Positions 47,598 to 57,091 of a DNA stretch of 64,000 nt are shown here, piece by piece (positions within the stretch are counted from its first letter, which is position 1; every line of letters starts with the position of its first letter). The notes under the pieces were generated by a model that was not told the DNA's origin, made no database searches, and was given only the letters and a program-made list of their open reading frames with translations. The stretch is taken from contig JAALLE010000006.1 of the NCBI GenBank assembly GCA_011087605.1, forward strand, positions 1 through 64,000, read 5' to 3'. Source of the stretch: Hyphomicrobiales bacterium. GTDB taxonomy: Bacteria > Pseudomonadota > Alphaproteobacteria > Rhizobiales > Rhizobiaceae. The position numbers were made by a program, and so were the translations under genes.

Positions 47598-49037
47598 ATG
47601 CAGGACATTTCGAAGATGGACAAATTGTATGATGACCTCCTCGCAACACTTGGTGCCAAAGGCGTCGTGCAAGGGAATGATGTAAAAACCTATCTGACCG
47701 ATTTGCAGGGTTTTCATAGCGGTAGCGCGGAAATCGTCGTTCGGCCGGCATCAACTGAAGAAGTTGTGGCAACGGTCAAGATATGCGCCAAGCACAATGT
47801 CGCTATCGTGCCCCAGGCCGGAAATACAGGCCTGTGTGGCGGTGCGGTACCAGCTGCTGGAAGCGGGGCGGTCATATTGTCAGTGTCCCGGATGAACCAA
47901 ATCCTCAATATCGACCCACAATGTTATGCGATCACCGTTGAGGCCGGGGTCATTTTGCAGGCGGTGCATGATGCGGCAAACGGGGTCGACAGGGCATTCG
48001 CGATGGATTGGGGAGCCCGCGGATCGGCGATGGTGGGTGGTGCTATCTCTACCAATGGCGGTGGATTGAATGTGTTGCGCTACGGTACGGCACGCGATCA
48101 GGTGCTTGGCCTGGAAGTCGTGCTACCCGATGGTAAAGTCTGGAATGGGCTGCGCACCCTGCGCAAGGACGCTTCCGGATATGATCTGAAACAATTATTC
48201 ATAGGCGGTGAAGGAACCATCGGAATCATCACCAAGGCCTGTTTGAAATTGCACCCCTTGCAGCCGATTGACCAGTCCATGCTTGGCGAAGTTGCAGACT
48301 TTAAACGTCTCAATCAGCTATTCGGCTTGGCGCGTGACATCGGCGGAGATGGTTTGAGTGCATTTGAACTGCTTCCCGGTGAGGGCGTGCGCCGCGTGCC
48401 ACAGGTTAAGCCGGCGATCTCGCCCCCAATGGAATCGGATGCGGAATGGTGCATTCTGGTGCGATTTTCCGGCCGCGATGCAGAACAGGTAGAATCGCAA
48501 TTGATGGCGTTTTTTCAACAGGCGCTGGATCGGGAACTGTTGGGCAACGCAATTATCAGTCAGTCCATCGCACAGGAAGAAAACCTCTGGCACCTGCGAG
48601 ACGAAATTCCAGCAGAAAATCTCTATGACGGTAAAGCAATCAAGTGGGATGCGTCGGTACCGATTGACCAGGTCACGGAGTTCATTGAACAGGCAAAACA
48701 TTTGGTGTTGACCTTGCGCCCCCAGGCTCGATTTTACGCCTTTGGCCACATTGGCGACGGAAATGTTCACATCCTTGTATTTCCCGGCGGCGACGGCGAC
48801 GGCGGAGAAATTGATGCTTCGGATATCGACGAAATATGCGCTGAACTCTATGCGCGAATGGATCAGTTGATCTGGTCATTTGGCGGTTCGATCTGCGCTG
48901 AACATGGAGTGGGCACTGAAAATGTCGAGCGATTGACGGGGCAAAAATCCGAAACCGAACTGCAAATGATGCGTCAGATAAAACGGCTCTTCGATCCTGA
49001 TGGGCGGATGAACCCGGGCAAGCTTATTTCAATGTAA
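47598..49037 (+). CDS. FAD-linked oxidase (GlcD/D-2-hydroxyglutarate dehydrogenase-like)
   Basis: IVPQAGNTGLCGGAVP, ISTNGGGLNVLRYGT, FIGGEGTIGIITKA, SICAEHGVGTENVERL. Confidence 0.94.
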   Translation: MQDISKMDKLYDDLLATLGAKGVVQGNDVKTYLTDLQGFHSGSAEIVVRPASTEEVVATVKICAKHNVAIVPQAGNTGLCGGAVPAAGSGAVILSVSRMNQILNIDPQCYAITVEAGVILQAVHDAANGVDRAFAMDWGARGSAMVGGAISTNGGGLNVLRYGTARDQVLGLEVVLPDGKVWNGLRTLRKDASGYDLKQLFIGGEGTIGIITKACLKLHPLQPIDQSMLGEVADFKRLNQLFGLARDIGGDGLSAFELLPGEGVRRVPQVKPAISPPMESDAEWCILVRFSGRDAEQVESQLMAFFQQALDRELLGNAIISQSIAQEENLWHLRDEIPAENLYDGKAIKWDASVPIDQVTEFIEQAKHLVLTLRPQARFYAFGHIGDGNVHILVFPGGDGDGGEIDASDIDEICAELYARMDQLIWSFGGSICAEHGVGTENVERLTGQKSETELQMMRQIKRLFDPDGRMNPGKLISM

Positions 49038-49074
49038 CCGACTACTCAGTGCATCTTTGACGAGGGACGACCGA

Positions 49075-49806
49075 ATGAACACCTTGTATGACACGATCGG
49101 ATTAAATTATGCCGATCTCCGCAAGCCCGATGCGCGAATCGCAGAGCGCATAGAGAGCGCTCTGGGAAATGCCAAATCGGTGTTGAATGTTGGGGCTGGA
49201 GCCGGTTCCTACGAACCGGCCAACAAGCAGATTACGGCCGTTGAACCGTCGGCTGAAATGATCAAGCAACGGGCTGTTTCCGATGTGGCGGTAGTTCAGG
49301 GGCGCGCTGAAAATCTTCCATTTGAAGATAACAGTTTTGATGCCTCAATGGCGGTTTTGACCATTCACCACTGGTCCGACCAGCAAAAAGGCGTGGAGGA
49401 AATGCGACGGGTAACGCGGCAGAAGGTTGTTTTCCTGACTTATGATCCGTCATTTCGTGGGTTTTGGCTTTTTGATTACTTTCCAGCCCTTGTGACGTTG
49501 GATGAAGGCCAAATGCCGCAAATGTCGGATTATCAGGATTGGTTAGGCCCGGTGGCCATTTCTCAGGTGCCAATTCCCAGCGATTGCTCGGACGGCTTTC
49601 TTGCGGGCTACTGGCGACGACCTGAGGCTTATCTGGATGAGCGCGTCCGCGCCGCCATGTCGTCATTTTGGGCCTTGGATGATCTGGATGAAGGCCTTGA
49701 AAAACTCAAATCAGACTTGGATAGCGGGGAGTGGCAAAAGCGCCATGGTGATCTGCTCAATCTGCAACAACTGGACTGCGGTTACCGACTGGTCGAAACT
49801 GTTTGA
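49075..49806 (+). CDS. Class I SAM-dependent methyltransferase
   Basis: VLNVGAGAGSYEPANKQITAVEPSAEMIKQR, LPFEDNSFDASMAVLTIHHW. Confidence 0.9.
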   Translation: MNTLYDTIGLNYADLRKPDARIAERIESALGNAKSVLNVGAGAGSYEPANKQITAVEPSAEMIKQRAVSDVAVVQGRAENLPFEDNSFDASMAVLTIHHWSDQQKGVEEMRRVTRQKVVFLTYDPSFRGFWLFDYFPALVTLDEGQMPQMSDYQDWLGPVAISQVPIPSDCSDGFLAGYWRRPEAYLDERVRAAMSSFWALDDLDEGLEKLKSDLDSGEWQKRHGDLLNLQQLDCGYRLVETV

Positions 49807-49936
49807 TCCGGGGCAACCGCAGCGCGGCAATGTTGTTTTGCGTTGGTGGAGCCAATAGAGTGATGAACTCAACGCCGGTCTGATGGATAAATTGCCCCCA
49901 ACAAGTCTGGCTTGCAGATAACGATAGGCATGGAAT

Positions 49937-50401
49937 ATGCAGGAAACAGTGTTCATTCCCGTGATTTTTATTGGCGCCATTGTGGCGTTTATCGCCTTCT
50001 GGTTGGGCATTGTTTACATGATATCCAGAATTGGTGGCTGGGCCGGCCTGGCAGAACAGTTTCCTGCGACTGGGCGAATCCAGGGGAGCGTCTATCGGTT
50101 TTGCAGTGCGCGGCTGAAATTCATGACAAGTTACAGCAATTGCATGACTGTGATTGTGTCACCTTCAGGTCTGTATATGGAGCCGATGATCCTGTTTCGT
50201 TTTGGCCATTCTCCAATACTAATACCGCGCCGTGCGATAGTGGATTATGATGTGGGATCGCTGCCGTTTTTTCGTTCTGTACGTTTGACAATTCAAAAGC
50301 CAAACAGCGCGCAAACGATATCCGTGAGATTGTATGGCAGAGGCCTGTCAGACGAGCTGGAACAATGGCTCGGCGGCCCGCAGCTTTCAGGTCGGATTTG
50401 A
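49937..50401 (+). CDS. Hypothetical membrane-anchored protein
   Basis: N-terminal TM VFIPVIFIGAIVAFIAFWLGIVYM; no recognised family. Confidence 0.7.
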   Translation: MQETVFIPVIFIGAIVAFIAFWLGIVYMISRIGGWAGLAEQFPATGRIQGSVYRFCSARLKFMTSYSNCMTVIVSPSGLYMEPMILFRFGHSPILIPRRAIVDYDVGSLPFFRSVRLTIQKPNSAQTISVRLYGRGLSDELEQWLGGPQLSGRI

Positions 50402-50441
50402 AACACTGAAACCACACGGTTGGGGGGTTGAAGGTCAAAGT

Positions 50442-51350
50442 CTAAGTTTTCAGCTCACCCGTCGCTGGGGCCAGCACGGTCTGCAGCCAATCAGCAAACA
50501 GTTTCAACCGGGGATCGCGAAATGGCGATTGGGGGAACACCAGATAAAGACCGCTTTTCAATCTTTGTGCCAGCGGATGCAGGCGCACAAAGCGGCCTGA
50601 GTGCAATTCCAGCTGCATGGCCTGTATGTCGGGCAAGCATACGCCGTTACCACCCAACGCATATTCGGTTGCCAATGCGCGGTTATCGAAATGGATGAAC
50701 TTGGGTTCCAGTTTTTTTGACATGCCGGCTTCTTCAAACCAGTTCCGCCAGGCCTCTTCCTGTCCCCTTGCGATGGCCAGATCCATTGCTGCAATATCCT
50801 GTGGCTGAAGCGGAAGCTTCCTGCCAGCGACCAGTTCCGGAGCGCATAGGGGCGAAACAAGATCAAGGTGAACACTGTATTGATCGAGTCCCGGCCAGTT
50901 TCCCAAGCCATGGCGCAATGCTGCATGGAAATCGGTATTGGTAAAGTCGACCAGCTCGTAAGAAAACCCAAGATCGACCGACAGACCGGGATTGGCAGCG
51001 TGAAAATCTTGCAGGCCCGGAACAATCAGCCGATTGCCATACCATGGTACAACCGATACCCGCAGCGATCCTGTTAATTCGGTTGATCGGAATCGGTTGA
51101 CGGCGAAATCCATGCGATCAAAAGCGTGGTTGAGCTCTTCCGAAAGTGCCCGAGCTTCATCGGTCAAACGGACGCCGCGGGTCACCCGGTGAAACAGTTG
51201 TGCATCAAGATATTCTTCCAGAGCTTTGATCTGGTGGGAGACGGCAGCGTGAGTGACGTTCAATTCGTCAGCTGCCCCCTTAAAGCTCAAGTGCCGCGCT
51301 GCGGCTTCAAAGGCACGAAGTTGATTGAGCGGGGGCAGGCGGCGGGTCAT
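50442..51350 (-). CDS. LysR-family regulator (GcvA-like)
   Basis: LPPLNQLRAFEAAARHLSFKGAADELNVTHAAVSHQIKALEEYLDAQLFHRVTRGVRLT. Confidence 0.94.
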   Translation of the reverse strand: MTRRLPPLNQLRAFEAAARHLSFKGAADELNVTHAAVSHQIKALEEYLDAQLFHRVTRGVRLTDEARALSEELNHAFDRMDFAVNRFRSTELTGSLRVSVVPWYGNRLIVPGLQDFHAANPGLSVDLGFSYELVDFTNTDFHAALRHGLGNWPGLDQYSVHLDLVSPLCAPELVAGRKLPLQPQDIAAMDLAIARGQEEAWRNWFEEAGMSKKLEPKFIHFDNRALATEYALGGNGVCLPDIQAMQLELHSGRFVRLHPLAQRLKSGLYLVFPQSPFRDPRLKLFADWLQTVLAPATGELKT

Positions 51351-51475
51351 GCCAGGAACGGATGAATTTTTCTAACCATCCCCGTTAGATATGATCGTTT
51401 GTCGGTGCCCACTTCAGTTTCCTATCGTCTCTGCACCAGCTGATTAAAGCAAAGGTTCAATAGAAAGGGAACGTT

Positions 51476-51640
51476 ATGAAACAGATTGCACCAAACCGAT
51501 TTTCCGAGCTTGATATCGAATATATGCGGGCCGGGCTTCCACTTACACCTGACTTCCACCGCTTCACCACCCGGTTGCCAGGCGTAAATCGCCTTCAGCA
51601 GATATTTCGCCGTCCATTCTCCGGCAGAGTCGGTCGCTAA
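51476..51640 (+). CDS. 54-aa ORF divergent from the LysR gene
   Basis: ATG with SD GAAAGGGA; MKQIAPNRFSELDIEYMRAGLPLTPDFHRFTTRLPGVNRLQQIFRRPFSGRVGR (below the ORF-track cutoff). Confidence 0.4.
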   Translation: MKQIAPNRFSELDIEYMRAGLPLTPDFHRFTTRLPGVNRLQQIFRRPFSGRVGR

Positions 51641-51693
51641 CTTGGACAAATAGGCATTTGCCGGAATATTGTTTCAGGCAATAGGAGGACAAA

Positions 51694-52113
51694 GTGTCAG
51701 ACCAATCCGAAAACATTTTTACCGACGAGCTTGAAAACTTTACCGGCGGTTGCCTGTGTGGAGAAATCAAGTTCAGATCCGTCAACCCGCCCTACAATAC
51801 CGGCTACTGTCATTGCAAAATATGCCGCAAATCGCTTGGCAACCTGTTTGGAACCTGGGTAATTTTAAAGCGCAAAGACTTGGAATACGTCACCCGTGAA
51901 CCCGACTGGTATCAGTCAAGTGATGAGGTGCGGCGCGGGTTTTGCGGCAAATGCGGCTCTCCCATCGTTTTTCAACCCATGAAGCGGGACTTTGATGCGG
52001 TGTGGATTGGGACCATTGACGGTGCTGAACGGTTCAAACCGCGGGGTCATTTTCATACAGAAAATAAAATTCCCTGGGTTGATATCCATGACGACCTGCC
52101 GGTCAGATCCTAA
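51694..52113 (+). CDS. GFA family (CENP-V/GFA fold) protein
   Basis: GGCLCGEIKFRS, YCHCKICRKSLGNLFGTW, RGFCGKCGSPI. Confidence 0.93.
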   Translation: MSDQSENIFTDELENFTGGCLCGEIKFRSVNPPYNTGYCHCKICRKSLGNLFGTWVILKRKDLEYVTREPDWYQSSDEVRRGFCGKCGSPIVFQPMKRDFDAVWIGTIDGAERFKPRGHFHTENKIPWVDIHDDLPVRS

Positions 52114-52158
52114 GTCACTGTCGGTGGGCTCTTCGGCACTTTCCAACGGCGTTATGAC

Positions 52159-52353
52159 TTAACCGGACTTGATCAGAGTTCCCAGATACTGCCGCGTTTC
52201 GTCGTCCCAGGAACTGGGATCTTCACCATGGGCAATCACTGCATGCAGTTCCATCAGTTTCCAAACTTCATCTTCGGTGGCGGCCTTAACTTCACCCGAG
52301 CAGGTTTCCAAGCCTTCGCAGTCCTTGCAGGCATAAGAATAGATCGCGGACAT
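52159..52353 (-). CDS. Small Cys-containing protein (DUF1059-like)
   Basis: YSYACKDCEGLETCSGEVKAATEDEVWKLMELHAVIAHG. Confidence 0.7.
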   Translation of the reverse strand: MSAIYSYACKDCEGLETCSGEVKAATEDEVWKLMELHAVIAHGEDPSSWDDETRQYLGTLIKSG

Positions 52354-52388
52354 GATGTTCTCCTGTTTGTTGTGTGAACGTTTGCTGT

Positions 52389-52799
52389 TTAAAATTCTGA
52401 AAATGTCGGTAAGTCGTCATCGAGCTTGATCCAGGGTTGCTGGTGGCTGGTGAAAACATGGGATTTGGGGCTGACAATTGAAGGGTCGTCCAACGTGATG
52501 GCTGAGAACCAGGCGTCTGCGCTCCAGTCCTGACCATCTACTTCACCCTCGGCTGCATAGGTCAGAGTGGTGCCGCAGTCGCCGCAAAATCCTCGTTTAA
52601 TGCCTGACGATTTTTCAATGGTTTTGATGGCTCCATTGGTAAAGGTAAAATCTTCGGCAGGGACCCGTGCCCAGGTCGCAAACGCCGCGCCCATCGCCAT
52701 TTGGCAAGAGCGACAATGGCAATGAGCAGACCATGTTGGTTGACTGACGATCTGGTATCGCACTGCACCACAATAGCATCCACCTTCAAACTTGCTCAT
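52389..52799 (-). CDS. GFA family protein
   Basis: GGCYCGAVRYQI, AHCHCRSCQMAMGAAFATWARV, RGFCGDCGTTLTY. Confidence 0.93.
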   Translation of the reverse strand: MSKFEGGCYCGAVRYQIVSQPTWSAHCHCRSCQMAMGAAFATWARVPAEDFTFTNGAIKTIEKSSGIKRGFCGDCGTTLTYAAEGEVDGQDWSADAWFSAITLDDPSIVSPKSHVFTSHQQPWIKLDDDLPTFSEF

Positions 52800-52911
52800 A
52801 AAATGTTGCCCTTCATTCTTCCAACACCAAAGAAATTCTAGTCCATATTGATCTTAAATTTCCAAGAAATTCTGTTACATTCCATGTCAACATTGCTTTT
52901 TACTCATCAAT

Positions 52912-53844
52912 ATGCGACTCAAAAATAATTCCAAAGCTTTAGAAAATCTATTATATGGAATGGAAAGACTTTCCCCCTTGAACAGCCTGCGTGCATTTTC
53001 AGCGGTGGCACAATGTGGAAACTACACGCAGGCAGCCAGTCGGTTGAACGTCACGCAGGCGGCTGTAAGCCAGCAGGTCAAGGCCTTGGAACTGCGACTT
53101 GGGATGAAGCTTGTTTCGCGGGTCGGGCGCAGCATCGAACTGACCGGCTCCAGAGCACTTTTGGCACGCGAGCTGGAGACCGGATTTGAAATCATCGGTC
53201 GCGGTATCGAGCGATTATGGGAAGAACAAGTCAGTCGCCCGGTGCAAATTACCATGCCACCCGCCTTTGCGGTTGAATGGCTGATGCCCAAAATGGCCGA
53301 GTTCCAACGGCTTCATCCAGAGATTCCGTTGATGCTCAACCCAACTTCCAAGATGGTTGACCTGAGACCTGGTGGGATGGACATAGCAATCCGTTATTCC
53401 GACCGACGACGGCTGGAATCCGGTCTTGATCCGCTGCTTGTCTCGGACATGATCGTGGTTGGTGCGCCATCACTGGTTGATGCCCACGCACCTTATGATC
53501 CTTCATCGCTGGTTGAGTTTCCATGGATTCAGGAATTGGGAACCAATGAGGTTGCTGACTGGTTTACCTATCATGGTGTCATCCCGGCTCAGTCTTTGAA
53601 GCTCAATGTCATGCCGGGCAATCTGATCATGGGGGCAGTTCGACGAGGCGAAGGTATCACCTATACCGCACGGGCATTTTTCGAAGAGGATCTTGCATCG
53701 GGCAACATCATCGAATTGCACTCAGAGCCGGTGTTCGGACACTACTGCATCAAGCTGCCGCAGGATTATCAACGCCCGGCGGCGCAGATATTCCTGAACT
53801 GGCTTCGCAGCAAGGCGGAAACCGTATCGACAGTAGATAGTTGA
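52912..53844 (+). CDS. LysR-family regulator (GcvA-like)
   Basis: LSPLNSLRAFSAVAQCGNYTQAASRLNVTQAAVSQQVKALELRLGMKLVSRVGRSIELT; true start may be 52960. Confidence 0.93.
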   Translation: MRLKNNSKALENLLYGMERLSPLNSLRAFSAVAQCGNYTQAASRLNVTQAAVSQQVKALELRLGMKLVSRVGRSIELTGSRALLARELETGFEIIGRGIERLWEEQVSRPVQITMPPAFAVEWLMPKMAEFQRLHPEIPLMLNPTSKMVDLRPGGMDIAIRYSDRRRLESGLDPLLVSDMIVVGAPSLVDAHAPYDPSSLVEFPWIQELGTNEVADWFTYHGVIPAQSLKLNVMPGNLIMGAVRRGEGITYTARAFFEEDLASGNIIELHSEPVFGHYCIKLPQDYQRPAAQIFLNWLRSKAETVSTVDS

Positions 53845-53889
53845 CGATAGCTCGGGTCGGGCAATCACAATCTGTGGATTGCTGAAGTG

Positions 53890-54264
53890 CTAACCCTTCA
53901 TCTCAATTCGGATGCCGTGCACAGCTTTATCGCCGGTATTGTGGACGCGACCAAGCGGTTGCGGTGCCATATTGACCACCAGAGGGCCCTTGCCATCCCA
54001 GGCTTCGATGGCCTGCATGACATCACGGCTTGGCGGCAGACGTTCGCCCTCCGGCGAAATGTCATAAATATCGGGGTGAATGGCATCGAGTACAAATACC
54101 GATGGCCATCGATGGTGGTGCAACGGTTCTTGGTCATTTGGCGGCAGCGTAACTTCAAGGACCCTCAACCGATCATTTTCAAAAATTACCTTGTGGTGAT
54201 CGGGAGCTGCAGCAACCGCATCGAATTCTAGATCCCAGCTTTCGGGGTCCGACATATCTGACAT
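53890..54264 (-). CDS. Cupin-like protein
   Basis: DRLRVLEVTLPPNDQEPLHHHRWPSVFVLD. Confidence 0.8.
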   Translation of the reverse strand: MSDMSDPESWDLEFDAVAAAPDHHKVIFENDRLRVLEVTLPPNDQEPLHHHRWPSVFVLDAIHPDIYDISPEGERLPPSRDVMQAIEAWDGKGPLVVNMAPQPLGRVHNTGDKAVHGIRIEMKG

Positions 54265-54364
54265 TTTGCATCTCCGGCGAGTTTCATAATCAGGGCAGTG
54301 TATGCAAACCCCTAAACTTGGTCAAAATTGCCGGGACCGGGTCCAACGGTGCATGGAATACAGG

Positions 54365-55228
54365 TCAGTCTTTCTGCCGGCGTTTGGTGGCCTGGCCAGA
54401 AGTTCGTGGTGCTGAAAAATCGGCTTTGGGCTGCAGATTTCCGCCAGGGTTGCTATTCGCTGAGGTGAAGGCTGCGTCCCATTCGCCGAGTTTGTCTTCG
54501 CGGTCCTCCCAGGTCTCCAGCAATTCTTCATCACGATACATGGCAAAGGGCCGCAATGTGCTTTCGTAGAAATCGACCTGTTCGTGGGTGCGGTATTGTT
54601 CGGCCTGATAGCCGTTCCAATGCAGGCTTTGCTCAAGTGGTCGGTGGTAGCGGCGGTTCTGGCTGGCGGCGGGAAATCCGATTGGGATGGTACCATAGGC
54701 TTTCATCCAATCCGGATACCCAAGAAGCTTCGACAATTCGCGATTGGTCAGGTCTTCGCCACCGCCAGACAACCAAGCGGAAGTCAGCCCTTCAGCAGTC
54801 ACCCCCAACTGGATATTCTGTATCGCCGCCCCCAGCGAACACAAAAAGATCGCCTCGTTATTGTCGAGATATTCAGCATCCATGTCGGCTGTCGTGGGTT
54901 GTGGAAAACAGACTTTCCAGCGGGGATCACCAAGAACAATGATGATGGCCACCGTATTGGCCAGATAGGTCTTTTTGACTGCCGGAAAACCTTTTGCATG
55001 GTCCACCAGTCTTTGGGCCTGGCGTTGAAAAACTGCTGTCACCGCGTCACGCATTTGCGGATCATCAACCACAATAAAGTCCCAGCATTGGGCATTGGCT
55101 CCCGAAGGGGCCCAGCGCCCGCAATCGACAATGCGGGAAAGGGCCGCGCGGTCGACGTCGCGTCCGGCTTCAAATTTTCGGACGCTGCGGCGTTGGCGAA
55201 TGATATCCTGGAAAAGTTTGCTGGCCAT
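54365..55228 (-). CDS. Nitroreductase family protein
   Basis: IIRQRRSVRKFEAGRDVDRAALSRIVDCGRWAPSGANAQCWDFIVVDD. Confidence 0.93.
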   Translation of the reverse strand: MASKLFQDIIRQRRSVRKFEAGRDVDRAALSRIVDCGRWAPSGANAQCWDFIVVDDPQMRDAVTAVFQRQAQRLVDHAKGFPAVKKTYLANTVAIIIVLGDPRWKVCFPQPTTADMDAEYLDNNEAIFLCSLGAAIQNIQLGVTAEGLTSAWLSGGGEDLTNRELSKLLGYPDWMKAYGTIPIGFPAASQNRRYHRPLEQSLHWNGYQAEQYRTHEQVDFYESTLRPFAMYRDEELLETWEDREDKLGEWDAAFTSANSNPGGNLQPKADFSAPRTSGQATKRRQKD

Positions 55229-55259
55229 TTGTGTCTCCCATATTCGGGAACACTGTAAA

Positions 55260-55320
55260 CAAAAAAACCTGCCAGGAGCACATTTCTAATAAAAGAAATG
55301 ACGGGGTGTCCTGGCAGGTT
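55260..55320 (-). terminator. Rho-independent terminator with nested hairpin
   Basis: Minus strand AACCTGCCAGGA...ATTTCT-N6-AGAAAT...TCCTGGCAGGTTTTTTTG; 12-bp stem plus U-run. Confidence 0.88.
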
Positions 55321-55413
55321 ACTCGGCACATCATCGCAAGATGATCCCTACGCGCCGATTGAGGGTTTCGCGATCCGGATCAATAGGCGCCGGATCAGCG
55401 AAAATTCGATATG

Positions 55414-55848
55414 CTAGCCGCCCAGTTGAATTTTGCAGGAGGCTTTCAGAGGCGCCCAGTTGCTAAGTGTCTTGCCGTATTTGGTGCCAATCAGAATGCG
55501 ATATTGAGAATCGACTTTGTGATGGACATCAAAGCTTCGCGTAAAACTGGCCATGTGCAGGCCGTTGGCACCGGTTTTGGACTGAATTGTATACGGACCG
55601 CTGACGCTGCCGCCTTTGCGGGCGAGCAGGTATTGAATCGTCCCCGGCTTGTTGGTGAATATCCATCCGGTCATTTTCGCAGGTGCCGGGCAAACATTGA
55701 CGATTGGGCTATTGATCGCCAGTTGGGCTTTGGTGACTTTGAGCTGCCCTCCAGGTGGCGCAATCAAGTTTCCTGCAAAAGCCGCGCCTGAACCAACGGA
55801 AAGAGCCAGCGCTAAAATATAGGGGGCAGGTTTGTTAAAAAATGGCAT
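55414..55848 (-). CDS. Secreted hypothetical protein
   Basis: Signal peptide MPFFNKPAPYILALALSVGSGAAFA; no recognised family. Confidence 0.7.
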   Translation of the reverse strand: MPFFNKPAPYILALALSVGSGAAFAGNLIAPPGGQLKVTKAQLAINSPIVNVCPAPAKMTGWIFTNKPGTIQYLLARKGGSVSGPYTIQSKTGANGLHMASFTRSFDVHHKVDSQYRILIGTKYGKTLSNWAPLKASCKIQLGG

Positions 55849-55999
55849 CTGGTTTCTCCATGAACCGGGTTGGTGAGCCCAATATGGAGAAGCAGTGAGA
55901 TCAATTCTGTGCAAATGTGCACTCATTGAAATGGATTGAATTATAACAATATAATCAATGTATTATGAGGATAATATCAATGTTCTGCTGATAAATCTG

Positions 56000-57085
56000 C
56001 TAATTTTTTAATAGTACCGGCGCATTTTTTGCGAATGTCACACTGACTTTAGTACCTGATTCCAACGGTGCATCGACATCGTCGGATGTGGCGAACAGTT
56101 CACCGGCATTGGTCTTAATCGTCAGCTCCAGATGATTGCCGACATAGGTAACCCGTACAACTTCTCCGGCAAGACTGTTGGCCGCCCCCGGCTTGCCAAT
56201 CACAATCCGGTTGGGGCGCACGCCCAACAATGCAGGCCCGACCTGATTGTCTCTAGGGGGTAATCTTACATTGTATCCGTCAAGCTCGACCAGTGCCTGA
56301 TTGCCCTCAATCGAGACGATCTGACAATCAAGAATATTTGCTTCGCCGATAAAGTCGGCAACGAAGCGATTTGCCGGGGCGTCATAGAGATCTCGGGGCG
56401 TGCCGTCCTGAGCGATGACGGCATTATTCATCACGATTATCCGGTCGGAAACGGCCAGTGCCTCTTCCTGGTCGTGGGTGACATAGACCACCGTCAAGCC
56501 TAAATTCTGCTGGATTTCGCGGATTTCTTCGCGCACCCGTCGGCGTAATTTGGCATCGAGATTGGACAGGGGTTCATCAAACAGCAGCACCTGCGGTTCC
56601 AGCACAAGCGCGCGCGCCACGGCGACACGCTGCTGTTGGCCACCCGACAGTTCACTTGGCAGGCGATCGCCATATCCATCCAGCCCGACTAGATTCAATC
56701 CGGCAAGCGCACGATCCTGAATTTCGGACTTCTTGAAACCTGAAAATTTTAGTCCATAGGATACATTTTCCAGCACCGACATATGTGGAAACAGCGCATA
56801 GGACTGGAACACCATCGACACATCACGATCTGTGGCTGGAAGATTGGTGACATCCATGTCGCCGATCATCACTTTGCCGCTGGTTGGCATTTCAAGACCG
56901 GCAATCATACGTAGCGTCGTGGTTTTGCCACAGCCCGACGGACCAAGCAGAGTGACGAGCGTACCAGCTTCGATATTGATCGAGACATCGTCCACCGCTC
57001 GAACACCGGTGGTTGGATTGCCATAAACTTTAGAGACATTGTGGAACGATACCGAGGCGGCTTTGCTGTTTTTGTTGAGCATCAC
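56000..57085 (-). CDS. ABC transporter ATP-binding protein (Fe3+/spermidine type)
   Basis: TLLGPSGCGKTTTLRMIAGLE, LPSELSGGQQQRVAVARAL, VLLFDEPLSNLDAKLR. Confidence 0.95.
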   Translation of the reverse strand: MMLNKNSKAASVSFHNVSKVYGNPTTGVRAVDDVSINIEAGTLVTLLGPSGCGKTTTLRMIAGLEMPTSGKVMIGDMDVTNLPATDRDVSMVFQSYALFPHMSVLENVSYGLKFSGFKKSEIQDRALAGLNLVGLDGYGDRLPSELSGGQQQRVAVARALVLEPQVLLFDEPLSNLDAKLRRRVREEIREIQQNLGLTVVYVTHDQEEALAVSDRIIVMNNAVIAQDGTPRDLYDAPANRFVADFIGEANILDCQIVSIEGNQALVELDGYNVRLPPRDNQVGPALLGVRPNRIVIGKPGAANSLAGEVVRVTYVGNHLELTIKTNAGELFATSDDVDAPLESGTKVSVTFAKNAPVLLKN

Positions 57086-57091
57086 ACTTCC

